DNA of 46,846 nucleotides from Verrucomicrobiia bacterium (GTDB lineage: Bacteria > Verrucomicrobiota > Verrucomicrobiia > Limisphaerales > UBA8199), in the NCBI GenBank assembly GCA_035946615.1, contig DASYZB010000024.1, forward strand, positions 1-46,846, in the 5' to 3' direction. Of this stretch, positions 26,252-32,669 are shown piece by piece (position 1 is the first letter of the stretch; each line of letters starts with the position of its first letter). The translations under genes were made by a program, and so were the position numbers. Under the pieces are notes generated by a model. That model was not told where the DNA came from. It was given only the letters and a program-made list of their open reading frames with translations, and did not search any database.

Positions 26252-26273
26252 GTGAAAGTGAATTCACATTCAC
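26252..26273. promoter_or_regulatory. Putative TetR operator over the nirK-operon start site
   Basis: A 22-bp inverted repeat built around GTGAATTCAC with outer GTGAA/TTCAC arms; only one of eleven pairs is mismatched. It covers the transcription start predicted from the Crp/Fnr-type box (26267) and lies just upstream of the tetR ATG, so a bound repressor would block initiation. Confidence 0.6.
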
Positions 26274-26315
26274 ATCCTATGGCCGTACCAGACTGTATTC
26301 CTTGACTTAAGTCAA
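26274..26315 (-). promoter_or_regulatory. Crp/Fnr-type class II promoter of the nirK operon
   Basis: Box TTGA-CTTAAG-TCAA at 26302-26315, inside a 24-bp perfect palindrome (26297-26320). On the minus strand TAGGAT (26279-26274) is 29.5 bases from the box centre and gives a start at 26267, 24 bases before the tetR ATG. In the plus direction the same box is 55 bases from the DUF488 ATG, but the hexamer at the matching place (TACCTC) is poor. Confidence 0.7.
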
Positions 26316-26363
26316 GGAATTGCACGATATGTGAGATTACCTCGGGGAAATGGAAGAACGACT

Positions 26364-26774
26364 ATGATTCGAATCAAACGAGTTTATGAACCAGTCGGCA
26401 GAACGGGCGAACCTCGGTTTCTAGTCGAACGCCTTTGGCCTCGGGGCATTAAGAAAGCTGCGCTGCACATGACGGGCTGGATCAAGGGTGTTGCGCCCGG
26501 CGATGCGTTGCGCCGCTGGTTCAATCATGATCCGGCTAAATGGGAAGAGTTCCAGCGCCGCTACCGGGCCGAGTTGGACGGCAAACCTGAGACCTGGCGG
26601 CCATTGCTTCAAGCGGCTGGAAATGGCGATGTGACGCTGCTGTTCAGCGCGCATGACATTGAACACAACAACGCAGTCGTGCTAAAGGTTTATCTTGATG
26701 AGCGGCTCAGGGAGAGGAAAAAGAGGGCAGGGCGTGGACGAATGCAACCGGTTTCGCCGCGGTCTTGCGTCTAA
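26364..26774 (+). CDS. DUF488 family protein
   Basis: A 136-residue soluble protein with the DUF488 pattern: IRIKRVYEPVGRTGEPRFLVERLWPRGIKK, then WFNHDPAKWEEFQRRY and VTLLFSAHDIEHNNAVVLK. The family is widespread and has been linked to heme or stress responses, but its biochemical role is unsettled. GGAAG lies eight bases before the ATG. It is divergent from tetR and shares the Crp/Fnr-type box region, so it may be co-regulated. The last 20 residues are Arg-rich. Confidence 0.85.
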   Translation: MIRIKRVYEPVGRTGEPRFLVERLWPRGIKKAALHMTGWIKGVAPGDALRRWFNHDPAKWEEFQRRYRAELDGKPETWRPLLQAAGNGDVTLLFSAHDIEHNNAVVLKVYLDERLRERKKRAGRGRMQPVSPRSCV

Positions 26775-26819
26775 TTGGGTCGAAATTCTTGATCATTCGC
26801 AGGGCGAAATGAAAAATCT

Positions 26820-26861
26820 TTGACCCAGGTCAAAGCGTCAATTGCCTTTCGCGGTCAAAGT
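26820..26861 (+). promoter_or_regulatory. Crp/Fnr-type box of the rightward operon
   Basis: TTGA-CCCAGG-TCAA at 26820-26833. The class II geometry puts the start at 26868, one base before the ATG at 26869; the hexamer at the -10 place, CAAAGT (26856-26861), matches the consensus at only three positions, so strong activator dependence would be needed. Confidence 0.55.
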
Positions 26862-26868
26862 TAAGCGC

Positions 26869-27264
26869 ATGAAGGAACAACCGCTCATTGATTCCGCCAG
26901 CGAGAAAATCCTCTCGTTGCGCGCTGAAACCCAATACGCGCCCAACGGCATTGTCGGCCGTACCCTGCTGCGCACCGCCAATTCGCGCACGGTGCTTTTC
27001 GGTTTCGCGGGGGGGGGGCAGGAACTGACCGAACATACTTCCACCCAACATGCGGTGATTCAGATTTTATCCGGCTCGTGCGAATTTTTCCTGTCGGGTA
27101 TGCCGCGAACCCTGAAGACCGGCGATCTGTTGTATATGTCACCCAACCTCACGCACGCGGTGAAAGCCATGGAGCAATTCTGCATGTTGCTAACCTTGTC
27201 CAAGCCAGCCCGGATTCCTGATCCGGCGCCGCAAATTCAAACCGCGTTGGCTGCCCAAGTCTGA
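26869..27264 (+). CDS. Cupin-domain protein, rightward operon copy
   Basis: A 131-residue cupin paralogous to the one at 25211-25558: TEHTSTQHAVIQILSGSCEFFLSG and GDLLYMSPNLTHAVKAM are the two motifs, with metal-binding His in each. It opens the rightward operon. The ATG coincides with the start predicted from the Crp/Fnr-type box, which implies a leaderless message. A TTG 27 bases upstream is possible but would lie upstream of that start site. Function unknown. Confidence 0.85.
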   Translation: MKEQPLIDSASEKILSLRAETQYAPNGIVGRTLLRTANSRTVLFGFAGGGQELTEHTSTQHAVIQILSGSCEFFLSGMPRTLKTGDLLYMSPNLTHAVKAMEQFCMLLTLSKPARIPDPAPQIQTALAAQV

Positions 27265-27282
27265 ACTCAAATCATTTTCGCC

Positions 27283-27801
27283 ATGAACAAAAAGACCGTA
27301 ACCCTGGATGTGCGAGATGACATTCGCTGTGGGCGTGAACCGTTCTCAAAAATCATGAAAGCCGCCGCCGCGATGCAGGCGGATGAAAGTTTGCTGCTGA
27401 TCGCACCTTTTGAACCGGTGCCGTTGTTTCGGGTTTTGGAAAAGCAGGGCTTCGTCCACGATGGCCAAGCCACCGAGTCTGGCGATTGGGAAATCCGGTT
27501 CACGCGCCAGTCAGGCGCAACCCCGACGGAAGCCGCGCTGGCGTCTTCTCCCGTTCGGCAGAGCAACGGAATTGCACCGGCTCCCGCGCAAATCGTGGAG
27601 GTGGACGCCCGGGGACTTGAGCCACCGCAACCCATGATCAAAATTCTTGAAGCTCTGGTCGCGCTTCCTGCGGGCGCGGAACTCCGCGCCCGGACGGAGC
27701 GCCGCCCCATGCATCTCTATCCACACCTTGAAGAACGTGGTTTCACTGCGGCAACCGAAGAACAATCTGATGGAAGCTTCCTTACCCATATCAGCCGTTA
27801 A
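27283..27801 (+). CDS. Protein with two DUF2249 domains
   Basis: A 172-residue soluble protein made of two DUF2249 units: residues 5-75 (LDVRDDIRCGREPFSKIMKAA, LLIAPFEPVPLF) and 105-172 (VDARGLEPPQPMIKILEAL, LRARTERRPMHLYPHLEERGF). The fold resembles TusA/SirA. The domain is repeatedly found with nitric-oxide and denitrification genes and hemerythrins, but its job is not established. It follows the cupin by 18 bases and overlaps the next gene by 32. Confidence 0.85.
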   Translation: MNKKTVTLDVRDDIRCGREPFSKIMKAAAAMQADESLLLIAPFEPVPLFRVLEKQGFVHDGQATESGDWEIRFTRQSGATPTEAALASSPVRQSNGIAPAPAQIVEVDARGLEPPQPMIKILEALVALPAGAELRARTERRPMHLYPHLEERGFTAATEEQSDGSFLTHISR

Positions 27802-29218
27802 TCCGCCCACGGCGCGTCCGGCTGTTGCTGCGCCGCTCTTGGGGGCAACCGCGCCCTCGGTGACGTTACCGCTGATATTCACCCTGACCGGTTTGCTCGC
27901 GCTCTGCGTGGGCATCGTCTGGCTCGTGATCCAACCCAGCATCCTTGCCACCTACCACTACAACCAGAACGTCATCGCCGCGACCCACCTGTTTGTGCTG
28001 GGTTGGATTTGCTCCGTCGTCATGGGGGCGATGTATCAACTGGTGCCGGTCGCGCTCGAAACCAAGCTTTACAGCGAAAAACTCGCGCGCTGGCAATTTG
28101 CCTTTCATGTGGTGGGATTCGTTGGAATGGTCTGGATGTTTCGGGTTTGGAATATGGAACAAGTTGGGCATTTCGGCACTGTGCTGGCGGTGGGCGTCGG
28201 CCTTTTCGTGTATAACATCGCGCGAACCCTTTGGCGTGTGCCGAAGTGGAATGTCACAGCCACGTCTGTGAGCGCGGCGCTTGCTTGGATTTGCCTGACT
28301 ATAATTCTGGGCCTCTGCATCACGGCGGCGAAATCAAGCACCGAATACGAATTTGGATCCGAACGGTCTCCCACCGGGACAGTGGCCGCGCTCCTTCACG
28401 GAGTAAGGTTGGGGACGGCTTTTCTAAGGCCCTCTGGGGGTATCAGCACTATGCACGCTCATGCGCATCTGGGTGGCGTGGGTTTCTTTATGATGCTGAT
28501 CGTTGGTGTATCCTACAAACTCATCCCGATGTTCACGCTGAGCGAAGTGCAGAACCAGCGCCGTGCGGTGGGCAGTGTCATCCTGCTCAACGTTGGGCTG
28601 GCGGGTTCTTTCGTAACGATTCTGCGCCACAGTCCGGTGAAGCCGGTTTTTGCCCTGATGGTGGTTGCGGCGCTGGCGGTTTACGGCTGGGAACTCAAGG
28701 CCATTCTGCGCGCCCGCAAACGCCGGGCGCTGGATTGGGGAGTCAAGTGCTTTTTGACAGCCATCGTGCTGCTATTGCCGCTGTCCGTACTGGCGGTTGT
28801 GCTGTCCTGGCCCGCTTTGCCGCAGAACACATTTAGCGGACAACTCGAAAACCTCTACGGTTTCCTCGGACTGATCGGAGCGGTCACCTTGGCTATCACC
28901 GGCATGCTCTACAAAATCATCCCCTTTCTTGTCTGGTTCGGCCGTTACAGCCGGCAAATCGGCCGCAGTAAAGTTCCCGCGCTGGCGGACCTTTATTCCG
29001 CCCGGCTGCAAGCGCTGGGTTACTGGGCCTGGCTGACCGGGCTTGCCGTAACGGGTGCAGCCATCGTCTTGTCCTGCGAAACAGGCATCCGCATCGGTTG
29101 CGGTTTCCTGGCCCTGGGAGTGGCGACTCTCGCGCTGAACGTCGGCAAAATGCTCTCCCATTATTTCAAACTAAGTCCATTTCCTGTGCCAATTTCAACC
29201 TTGTCCAAAACAGCATGA
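27770..29218 (+). CDS. 12-TM membrane protein resembling heme-copper oxidase subunit I
   Basis: A 482-residue protein with about twelve hydrophobic segments. Three related blocks, each ending Y-x-(L/I)-(V/I)-P, occur at intervals (Y89-P93, Y249-P253, Y381-P385), so the protein seems to be built from three four-helix units, as is subunit I of heme-copper oxidases and nitric-oxide reductases. Histidines suited to metal binding lie in the first two units (H73; H229, H231 and H233) but not at the matching place of the third (NLYGFLG), so a canonical set of six ligands is not present. NnrS-like or NO-binding function is possible. The ATG chosen lies inside the previous gene. Confidence 0.65.
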   Translation: MEASLPISAVNPPTARPAVAAPLLGATAPSVTLPLIFTLTGLLALCVGIVWLVIQPSILATYHYNQNVIAATHLFVLGWICSVVMGAMYQLVPVALETKLYSEKLARWQFAFHVVGFVGMVWMFRVWNMEQVGHFGTVLAVGVGLFVYNIARTLWRVPKWNVTATSVSAALAWICLTIILGLCITAAKSSTEYEFGSERSPTGTVAALLHGVRLGTAFLRPSGGISTMHAHAHLGGVGFFMMLIVGVSYKLIPMFTLSEVQNQRRAVGSVILLNVGLAGSFVTILRHSPVKPVFALMVVAALAVYGWELKAILRARKRRALDWGVKCFLTAIVLLLPLSVLAVVLSWPALPQNTFSGQLENLYGFLGLIGAVTLAITGMLYKIIPFLVWFGRYSRQIGRSKVPALADLYSARLQALGYWAWLTGLAVTGAAIVLSCETGIRIGCGFLALGVATLALNVGKMLSHYFKLSPFPVPISTLSKTA

Positions 29219-29532
29219 CCAACAATGAAATCACCGAAGAGGCCATCCGTGAAGCCTTGCGTCAGGTTATTGACCCGGAACTGGGCTGCAACATTGTGGA
29301 CCTGGGTTTGATTTACAAGGTCTCCATCACGGGCCAAAAAGCGACCGTGGTGATGACGCTCACCACGCCCGGCTGCCCAATGCACGAAAGCATCCGTTGG
29401 GGCGCGCAGCAGGCGCTGCTCAACCTCGCCGGAGTGGAGTCCGCCGAAGTCGAAGTGGTCTGGGAACCGCCGTGGCACCCCTCCATGATGACCAAATTCG
29501 GACGGGATGCCACCGGCGTTGGAAGTTTTTAA
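29215..29532 (+). CDS. MIP18/PaaD-type iron-sulfur assembly protein
   Basis: A 105-residue protein of the metal-sulfur-cluster-assembly (DUF59) family: EALRQVIDPELGCNIVDLGLIYKV and VMTLTTPGCPMHESIRWGAQQAL with the conserved Cys. Relatives (SufT, PaaD, CIA2) help to insert iron-sulfur clusters. In this place it may repair or build clusters damaged by nitric oxide. The ATG overlaps the previous stop by four bases (ATGA). The ending WEPPWHPSMMTKFGR is typical of the short bacterial group. Confidence 0.88.
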   Translation: MTNNEITEEAIREALRQVIDPELGCNIVDLGLIYKVSITGQKATVVMTLTTPGCPMHESIRWGAQQALLNLAGVESAEVEVVWEPPWHPSMMTKFGRDATGVGSF

Positions 29533-29571
29533 CATGAACAACACTCAGTCAAATACAAACTAATCACATAT

Positions 29572-29886
29572 ATGAACAAAACAGCGCAAAGCGAAAACCT
29601 AATAGGGCCGGATCAAGTCATGGACGTGCGACCCATCCCCTGTTCGGTTAAACACGGCCTGATTATTCAAACGTGGCTCAACCTGCCGGTCGGTGGTCAT
29701 TTCATCCTGCTCAACGACCACGATCCCGTACCGCTCTATTACCAATTCTCCGCCCAATGGCCCGGAGCGTTCACCTGGGAGCACCTGGTCAAAGGACCGG
29801 AGGAATTCCGCGTCAAGATCACTAAACTCAAAGCTTCGGAGGAAGCTGTGGCCGAAACGGAATCCGCCTGCGGCTGCCGCCACTAA
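29572..29886 (+). CDS. DUF2249 protein
   Basis: A 104-residue single DUF2249 domain with the full motif set: MDVRPIPCSVKHGLIIQTW, HFILLNDHDPVPLYYQFSAQWPGAFTWEHLVKGP. The NDHDP-PLYYQ string marks the group usually beside hemerythrins. The tail CGCRH could bind metal. It starts 39 bases after the MIP18 gene and ends 7 bases before the hemerythrin remnant. Confidence 0.87.
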   Translation: MNKTAQSENLIGPDQVMDVRPIPCSVKHGLIIQTWLNLPVGGHFILLNDHDPVPLYYQFSAQWPGAFTWEHLVKGPEEFRVKITKLKASEEAVAETESACGCRH

Positions 29887-29893
29887 GTGGTGA

Positions 29894-30067
29894 AGTCGCA
29901 ACTTTGCGACCGACGACGAAGAGGGGCGTTTGGAAACAGCCCTGCGCCTCCACAACCACCAGGAAGAAGAAGCGCTTTATCCCGCCATGGATCAAATCCT
30001 GAATGACGAACAACGGGCGGCCGTCTTTGTCGCCATGAAAAAGTCAAAGAAAACCGGAAACCATTAA
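29894..30067 (+). pseudogene. Hemerythrin-domain remnant, 5' end lost
   Basis: No start codon precedes it; the open stretch begins after a TGA at 29891-29893. It encodes the last 57 residues of an HHE protein, with the ligand segment TALRLHNHQEEEALYPAMDQIL and a Lys-rich end. Its N-terminal helices are absent. It follows the DUF2249 gene directly, the usual place of a hemerythrin in such clusters, so it is probably the decayed last gene of the rightward operon. Confidence 0.75.
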
Positions 30068-30137
30068 GCCACGGCGCGATCATAGTGCATAGTGGAACGC
30101 CGTGTTCATTTTTGATCTGGTTGTGATGGAACGGGGA

Positions 30138-30533
30138 TCAGACTTCCGGGGCTTTTCTAAAACCATCCAGCCAGTGGCGCAGGCTCATGACTGGATGTTC
30201 CCATACCATGCGCGGCCCGGCATAACGCATCACCGCCTTTACCTGCTCGCGGCGGTCGCGCTGGTAGCAATGGACAGGACAGTTCGCGCACGTCGGTTTT
30301 TCCGCGCCGAACCGGCAGCGTTCCAGCCGCACCGCTGCATAATCCAAAAGCCTTTGACATTCCGGGCATGGCGCCTCCGACATGCCATGATGATCCCGGC
30401 AATAGATTTTTATCACCACTTCCATTGTCTTCCATTCCCGGTTCAGCCGCGTGTCCGGGAAAGCAATGGGTTTGGTTTCTCGTGTGACGCTGGCGATAGT
30501 GTCCGATGCGCTTTGGTCAACGGTAATTTTCAT
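30138..30533 (-). CDS. YgbA-family protein (nitrous oxide-stimulated promoter family)
   Basis: A 131-residue protein with the YgbA pattern: VVIKIYCRDHHG, CPECQRLLDYAAVRLERCRFGAEKPTCANCPVHCY and VMRYAGPRMVWEHPVMSLRHWLDG. The many Cys suggest an iron-sulfur or zinc site. In enterobacteria ygbA belongs to the NO-responsive NsrR regulon; its function is little known. The ATG at 30533 is exactly the transcription start predicted from the Crp/Fnr-type box (see promoter), implying a leaderless message. Confidence 0.88.
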   Translation of the reverse strand: MKITVDQSASDTIASVTRETKPIAFPDTRLNREWKTMEVVIKIYCRDHHGMSEAPCPECQRLLDYAAVRLERCRFGAEKPTCANCPVHCYQRDRREQVKAVMRYAGPRMVWEHPVMSLRHWLDGFRKAPEV

Positions 30534-30539
30534 GCCATC

Positions 30540-30581
30540 ATTATCGCACACCAATCGCAAAAGCCTGTTGACGCAAGTCAA
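30540..30581 (-). promoter_or_regulatory. Crp/Fnr-type class II promoter of the ygbA-like gene
   Basis: Box TTGA-CGCAAG-TCAA at 30568-30581; GATAAT at 30545-30540 on the minus strand is exactly 29.5 bases from its centre. The start site so defined is 30533, the A of the ATG. Confidence 0.75.
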
Positions 30582-30622
30582 AGTTCTGATCAATTTATCG
30601 CCCGCGAAAAAGGCACAATTTA

Positions 30623-30664
30623 TTGATCCAAATCAAATCGGCGTCCGCCAGGATGGACGATAAT
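30623..30664 (+). promoter_or_regulatory. Crp/Fnr-type class II promoter before the regulator gene
   Basis: Box TTGAT-CCAA-ATCAA at 30623-30636, a textbook FNR/DNR sequence; GATAAT at 30659-30664 is 29.5 bases from its centre. The start would be near 30671. The downstream unit is the DGC/DUF2249 remnant and then the Crp/Fnr gene at 31026, so the regulator may control its own synthesis. Confidence 0.75.
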
Positions 30665-30690
30665 TGTCCTATTGGAAACACAACAAGTTT

Positions 30691-31023
30691 ATGAACAGCG
30701 AAAATCCAAGTCCACCAGCCCCAAGCAAACCAACCACCGTAGTCTATGCCTGTTCCGGCTACTCGGACGCAGGTGAAATCGCCGACCGCATCGCGCGTCA
30801 TCTCACGCGCGACGGCCCGGCAAAGATGTCCTGCCTCGCCGGCATCGGCGACCATTCCCTGAAATCCATAAGCGGGTGAACGCACTCAAACCGGACGAAG
30901 GCTTGATTGTTGTCGCGCCGTTTCTGCCTTGTCGAGCGGCTGGCTGGCGCCGGTTTCGCCAGCAAGGTCCAGCGCGGCAAGGGTAGCGACTGGCTGGTTT
31001 ACTTTTGGCGCAAGGGTGTTTGA
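30691..31023 (+). pseudogene. Fused remnants of a DGC zinc-protein and a DUF2249 gene
   Basis: The first 53 codons resemble the start of a DGC-domain (putative zinc-binding) protein: VVYACSGYSDAGEIADRIARHL and KMSCLAGIG; the second Cys of the usual CSGCSD is Tyr. The frame then stops at 30879. One base out of phase, PEIHKRVNALKPDEGLIVVAPFLP is part of a DUF2249 domain, which breaks again near 30932 and ends in a third stretch (LVERLAGAGFASKV to DWLVYFWRKGV, stop 31021-31023). Two indels or deletions are thus needed. The whole lies between a strong promoter and the Crp/Fnr gene, two bases upstream of its ATG. Confidence 0.75.
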
Positions 31024-31025
31024 AT

Positions 31026-31748
31026 ATGGTCGTGTCTGCACTGACCGAATTCAAAAAAAGCGCGATGATCATTTCATTGCGAGGCTGCCAGCTTTTCACC
31101 GGGCTGCCCTCGGCTGATTTGGAAAACATCGCCGAAGTGACCGTCGTAAAAACGCTGGAAAAGGGCGCCTATCTTTTTCACGAAGGGGACCCAGCTCACG
31201 GATTTTATGTCGTGCGGCGCGGCGCGGTAAATGTCCATCGGGTCAACGCGGCGGGGAAGGAACAGGTTATCCATGTTTTCCGTGCTGGGGATACGTTTGC
31301 CGAAGCGGCGCTGGCCTCGACAACCGGCTATCCCGCTGATGCGCGCGCATTGGAATCAACTCAGGTGTTGTTGGTGCAAAAGGACGGAATCTTGGCGTTG
31401 TTGAAACGCCAACCTGAACTTGCCTTGCGAATGCTCGGCTCCATGAGCAGTCATCTGCGGGTGCTGGTCAGCCAACTTGAAGATTTGACTCTCAAAGACG
31501 TGGAGACTCGCTTGGCGAACTGGCTTGTCAAACGATGCCCCAATCTCCAAAGCGACCAGCCTGTTCGCATTGAACTCACGATGGCCAAACGCGTGCTGGC
31601 GTCGGAATTGGGCACGGTCAGTGAAACCTTGTCCCGAACCCTGGCAAAATTCCGGGAGCAGAAACTTCTGACAGTGAAAGGCAAAACTATTGTGGTTCTG
31701 TCCCCAGCGAAGCTGCACGCGCTTCTGCGCCGGAATCTTGGGGAATAG
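31026..31748 (+). CDS. Crp/Fnr-family regulator (DNR/NnrR-like)
   Basis: A 240-residue activator: cyclic-nucleotide-type beta-roll (residues 20-130, with HEGDPAHGFYVVRRGAVNV), dimer helix, and winged helix (about 180-235). The recognition helix contains E200, S203 and R204 (VSETLSRTLAKFR), the E-x-x-S-R set that in FNR and DNR reads TTGA half-sites, matching the five boxes nearby. The N-terminal cysteine cluster of FNR is missing (only C21 and C171), so it is not an iron-sulfur oxygen sensor; a heme NO sensor like DNR/NnrR is likely. ATG 31026 directly follows the decayed gene. Confidence 0.9.
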   Translation: MVVSALTEFKKSAMIISLRGCQLFTGLPSADLENIAEVTVVKTLEKGAYLFHEGDPAHGFYVVRRGAVNVHRVNAAGKEQVIHVFRAGDTFAEAALASTTGYPADARALESTQVLLVQKDGILALLKRQPELALRMLGSMSSHLRVLVSQLEDLTLKDVETRLANWLVKRCPNLQSDQPVRIELTMAKRVLASELGTVSETLSRTLAKFREQKLLTVKGKTIVVLSPAKLHALLRRNLGE

Positions 31749-31767
31749 ACGATGCGATACCTGCCGA

Positions 31768-32196
31768 CTATTTTTCGGTGCGGCCAAGCCGCCCAAGCAA
31801 GTGGCTGATCTCTGGTCCGATTCGTTTCAATTCTTCGCGATGGACAGCGGAAAGTTTGTCCAAGACTTCTTCGCCGCGACTGGTCAATTGAATGAGAACC
31901 TGGCGGCGATCCGAGGCAGACGGCAGACGCGCGACCAGTTTCTGCACCATCAACCGATCAACCAACCCAACTGCGCTGTGGTGGCGAAGCTGTAATCGCT
32001 CCGCCAATTCTCCCACCGTGATTTTGTCTCTACCTGGAAAACCCTTGATGGCCAGCAACGCCTGATGCTGTTGCGGAGTGATGCCAGCAGCTTGGGCGGC
32101 CCTCTCGCTAAAACGGATGAATCGCCGAAGCGCATAACGAAATGTTGCTAGCGTTTCATAATCCGTCTTAAGGAGTTGTCTCAGTCTTGCCATCAT
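31768..32196 (-). CDS. MarR-family regulator
   Basis: A 142-residue winged-helix repressor: RFIRFSERAAQAAGITPQQHQALLAIKG, then the DNA-reading helix VGELAERLQLRHHSAVGLVDRLM and wing DRRQVLIQLTSRGEEVLDKL. Ligand and targets are unknown; it converges with the Crp/Fnr gene, 19 bases apart, and faces the pilT-like gene across a 473-base gap. Two adjacent ATG codons start the frame. Confidence 0.9.
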   Translation of the reverse strand: MMARLRQLLKTDYETLATFRYALRRFIRFSERAAQAAGITPQQHQALLAIKGFPGRDKITVGELAERLQLRHHSAVGLVDRLMVQKLVARLPSASDRRQVLIQLTSRGEEVLDKLSAVHREELKRIGPEISHLLGRLGRTEK

Positions 32197-32669
32197 TCAT
32201 GAGCCTAACAGTTGGGTCTCCAAAGCCAACGCCTGTTTGACGATTAGCTTGCCGCGCTATATTCGGCGCCAGGGATACAGAGCACAATAACGCAGTCGCA
32301 TTGAGGGAATACGTGAGGGATGGGAAACCTCGCGGGCCTCGGATTCAGGCGGCCGCCCAAAAATCGGGGTTTTTGAGCAAGCCCTGGAGATCCTCTTGTA
32401 GTTCTCCCTGTTCGGCATGGCACTCGGTAAACAAAGTCCGTCAAAAGCTTTCCGATCTGGGGTTTTTGATGTCTCCGCTCTGGGACCTCCGGATGACCTG
32501 ATAAGCTTTTTCAATGACGTGCGCCGACAAGCGCGGCATGAAATCAGAAGGACGGCGGCTTCGGAAGCAATATTTTGATTTTCTTTATGGCAAGGGGAGT
32601 TCATTCAAGTTCACTGCAAGCCTGCACCCAGGCTTTGCAAGACGTTGGGTTGCGGGATATGATGCGGGG
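32197..32669. other. Gap between marR and the pilT-like gene
   Basis: No supported gene. TTGACG followed after 15 bases by TATATT (about 32239-32265) is a poor plus-strand promoter candidate. GGGGTTTTTGA occurs twice (32366-32376 and 32459-32469). An open frame joins the pilT-like gene from 32514 but does not resemble the family. Confidence 0.4.

Noticed and set aside
30102-30626. Plus-strand frame of 174 codons opposite the ygbA-like gene
   Set aside because: Antisense to a recognisable Cys-rich family protein; no similarity of its own.
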